Origin: an uncultured Flavobacteriaceae bacterium
GTDB taxonomy: Bacteria; Bacteroidota; Bacteroidia; Flavobacteriales; Flavobacteriaceae
Assembly (NCBI GenBank): GCA_943842625.1
Contig: CALTCK010000002.1
Location: 124,001 to 188,000, forward strand
DNA length: 64,000 nucleotides
Direction of reading: 5' to 3'
Within the stretch, counting starts at the first letter, position 1; every line of letters begins with the position of its first letter. The translations under genes were made by a program, and so were the position numbers. Shown here piece after piece: positions 63,382 to 64,000 of this stretch. A model generated the notes under the pieces. The model saw only the letters and a list, made by a program, of their open reading frames with translations, did no database searches and was not told where the DNA came from.

Positions 63382-63675
63382 TTATAAAGAAATCACTCCC
63401 TCCACTTTAGAAACTTTTTTATATTTTTCAATTACCGCATCTGGAGATTTCATATTCACCTTTATCGATATACTGGTATAAGTACCTTTAGACGAGTCTC
63501 TTTTTGTGATTTCAGCATTGGTATTGTTAAATATAGCCTCAATTTCTGAAATTTTTGATTCGCTTGTGGGAATAATAAATTTATACAAATAAAGAGCAGG
63601 CCATTGGGTGTCGTTCTTTAAACTTTTCTTTAGTTTCTTATAAAAAGCTGCTGTATCTTTTTCGTTCCGCATCAT
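63382..63675 (-). CDS. DUF493 family protein
   Basis: WPALYLYKFIIPTSESKISEIEAIFNNTNAEITKRDSSKGTYTSISIKVNMKSPDAVIEKYKKVSKVEGVISL. Confidence 0.83.
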   Translation of the reverse strand: MMRNEKDTAAFYKKLKKSLKNDTQWPALYLYKFIIPTSESKISEIEAIFNNTNAEITKRDSSKGTYTSISIKVNMKSPDAVIEKYKKVSKVEGVISL

Positions 63676-63752
63676 ATATTTATTACAGATTACAAATATA
63701 GGGTTTCGCTATCAATAATTATTTACGTTATTTGCATATTATCTTTTTTATT

Positions 63753-64000
63753 ATGCTCAAAAAAATTGTCATTACCGGTGGTCCTGGATCTGGAAAAACT
63801 TCTCTAATTGATTTTTTAGAAGAAAATGGATATCAATGTCAACATGAAATTTCAAGACAAGTAACACTGGAGGCGAAAAAAAAGGGAATTGATCAACTAT
63901 TTTTATCCGATCCAATTTTGTTTAGCCAACTATTATTGAAAGGGCGTTTACAGCAGCATCAGGAAGTTGATCATTTTAAAAAAACAATACTATTTTATGA
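63753..64000 (+). CDS. AAA-family ATPase (NadR/Ttd14-like), 3' end beyond window
   Basis: MLKKIVITGGPGSGKTSLIDFLEENGYQCQHEISRQVTLEAKKKGIDQLFLSDPILFSQLLLKGRLQQH; runs off window edge. Confidence 0.8.
   Translation, partial: MLKKIVITGGPGSGKTSLIDFLEENGYQCQHEISRQVTLEAKKKGIDQLFLSDPILFSQLLLKGRLQQHQEVDHFKKTILFY

Noticed and set aside
1-64000. CRISPR arrays, tRNA/rRNA genes, transposases, integrases or prophage
   Set aside because: Intergenic gaps are short and were read; no regularly spaced repeats, cloverleaf-like sequence or mobile-element proteins were seen.

Overview
This is a 64 kb AT-rich chromosomal window from a member of the Bacteroidota, almost certainly Flavobacteriia. Supporting signs are a PorX-type REC-PglZ regulator, DUF5916, DUF4834, DUF4290, BatA and YfhO families, and TTG-N19-21-TAnnTTTG promoters. 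It is a dense housekeeping region: porX, tsaE, alanine dehydrogenase, proline dehydrogenase, aroB, trmL, parC/parE, ychF, serC/serA, msrA, uvrA, nth, prfB, murA and others. I found no CRISPR array, phage, transposon, rRNA or tRNA. The most interesting non-routine signals are: (1) two sigma54-like -24/-12 promoter matches, a 20-bp near-perfect palindrome and a hairpin terminator packed into the 317-bp gap between uvrA and a Tyr/Arg/Asn-rich exported protein; (2) two identical 12-bp palindromes in the divergent xre/carboxypeptidase intergenic region; (3) the programmed +1 frameshift in prfB; (4) a dihydroorotase-like pseudoenzyme without its HxH metal motif in a tight operon with a BatA-like protein; (5) an endonuclease III without the 4Fe-4S cysteines; (6) a putative metal-uptake locus (His/Cys-rich small protein, TonB receptor, acidic lipoprotein) whose reading frames are broken; (7) a series of single-base frameshifts, including in the normally essential murA, that look more like assembly indels than biology. 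I did not find a convincing new multi-gene system. All assignments come from reading the sequence and remembered family features; no database search was run.
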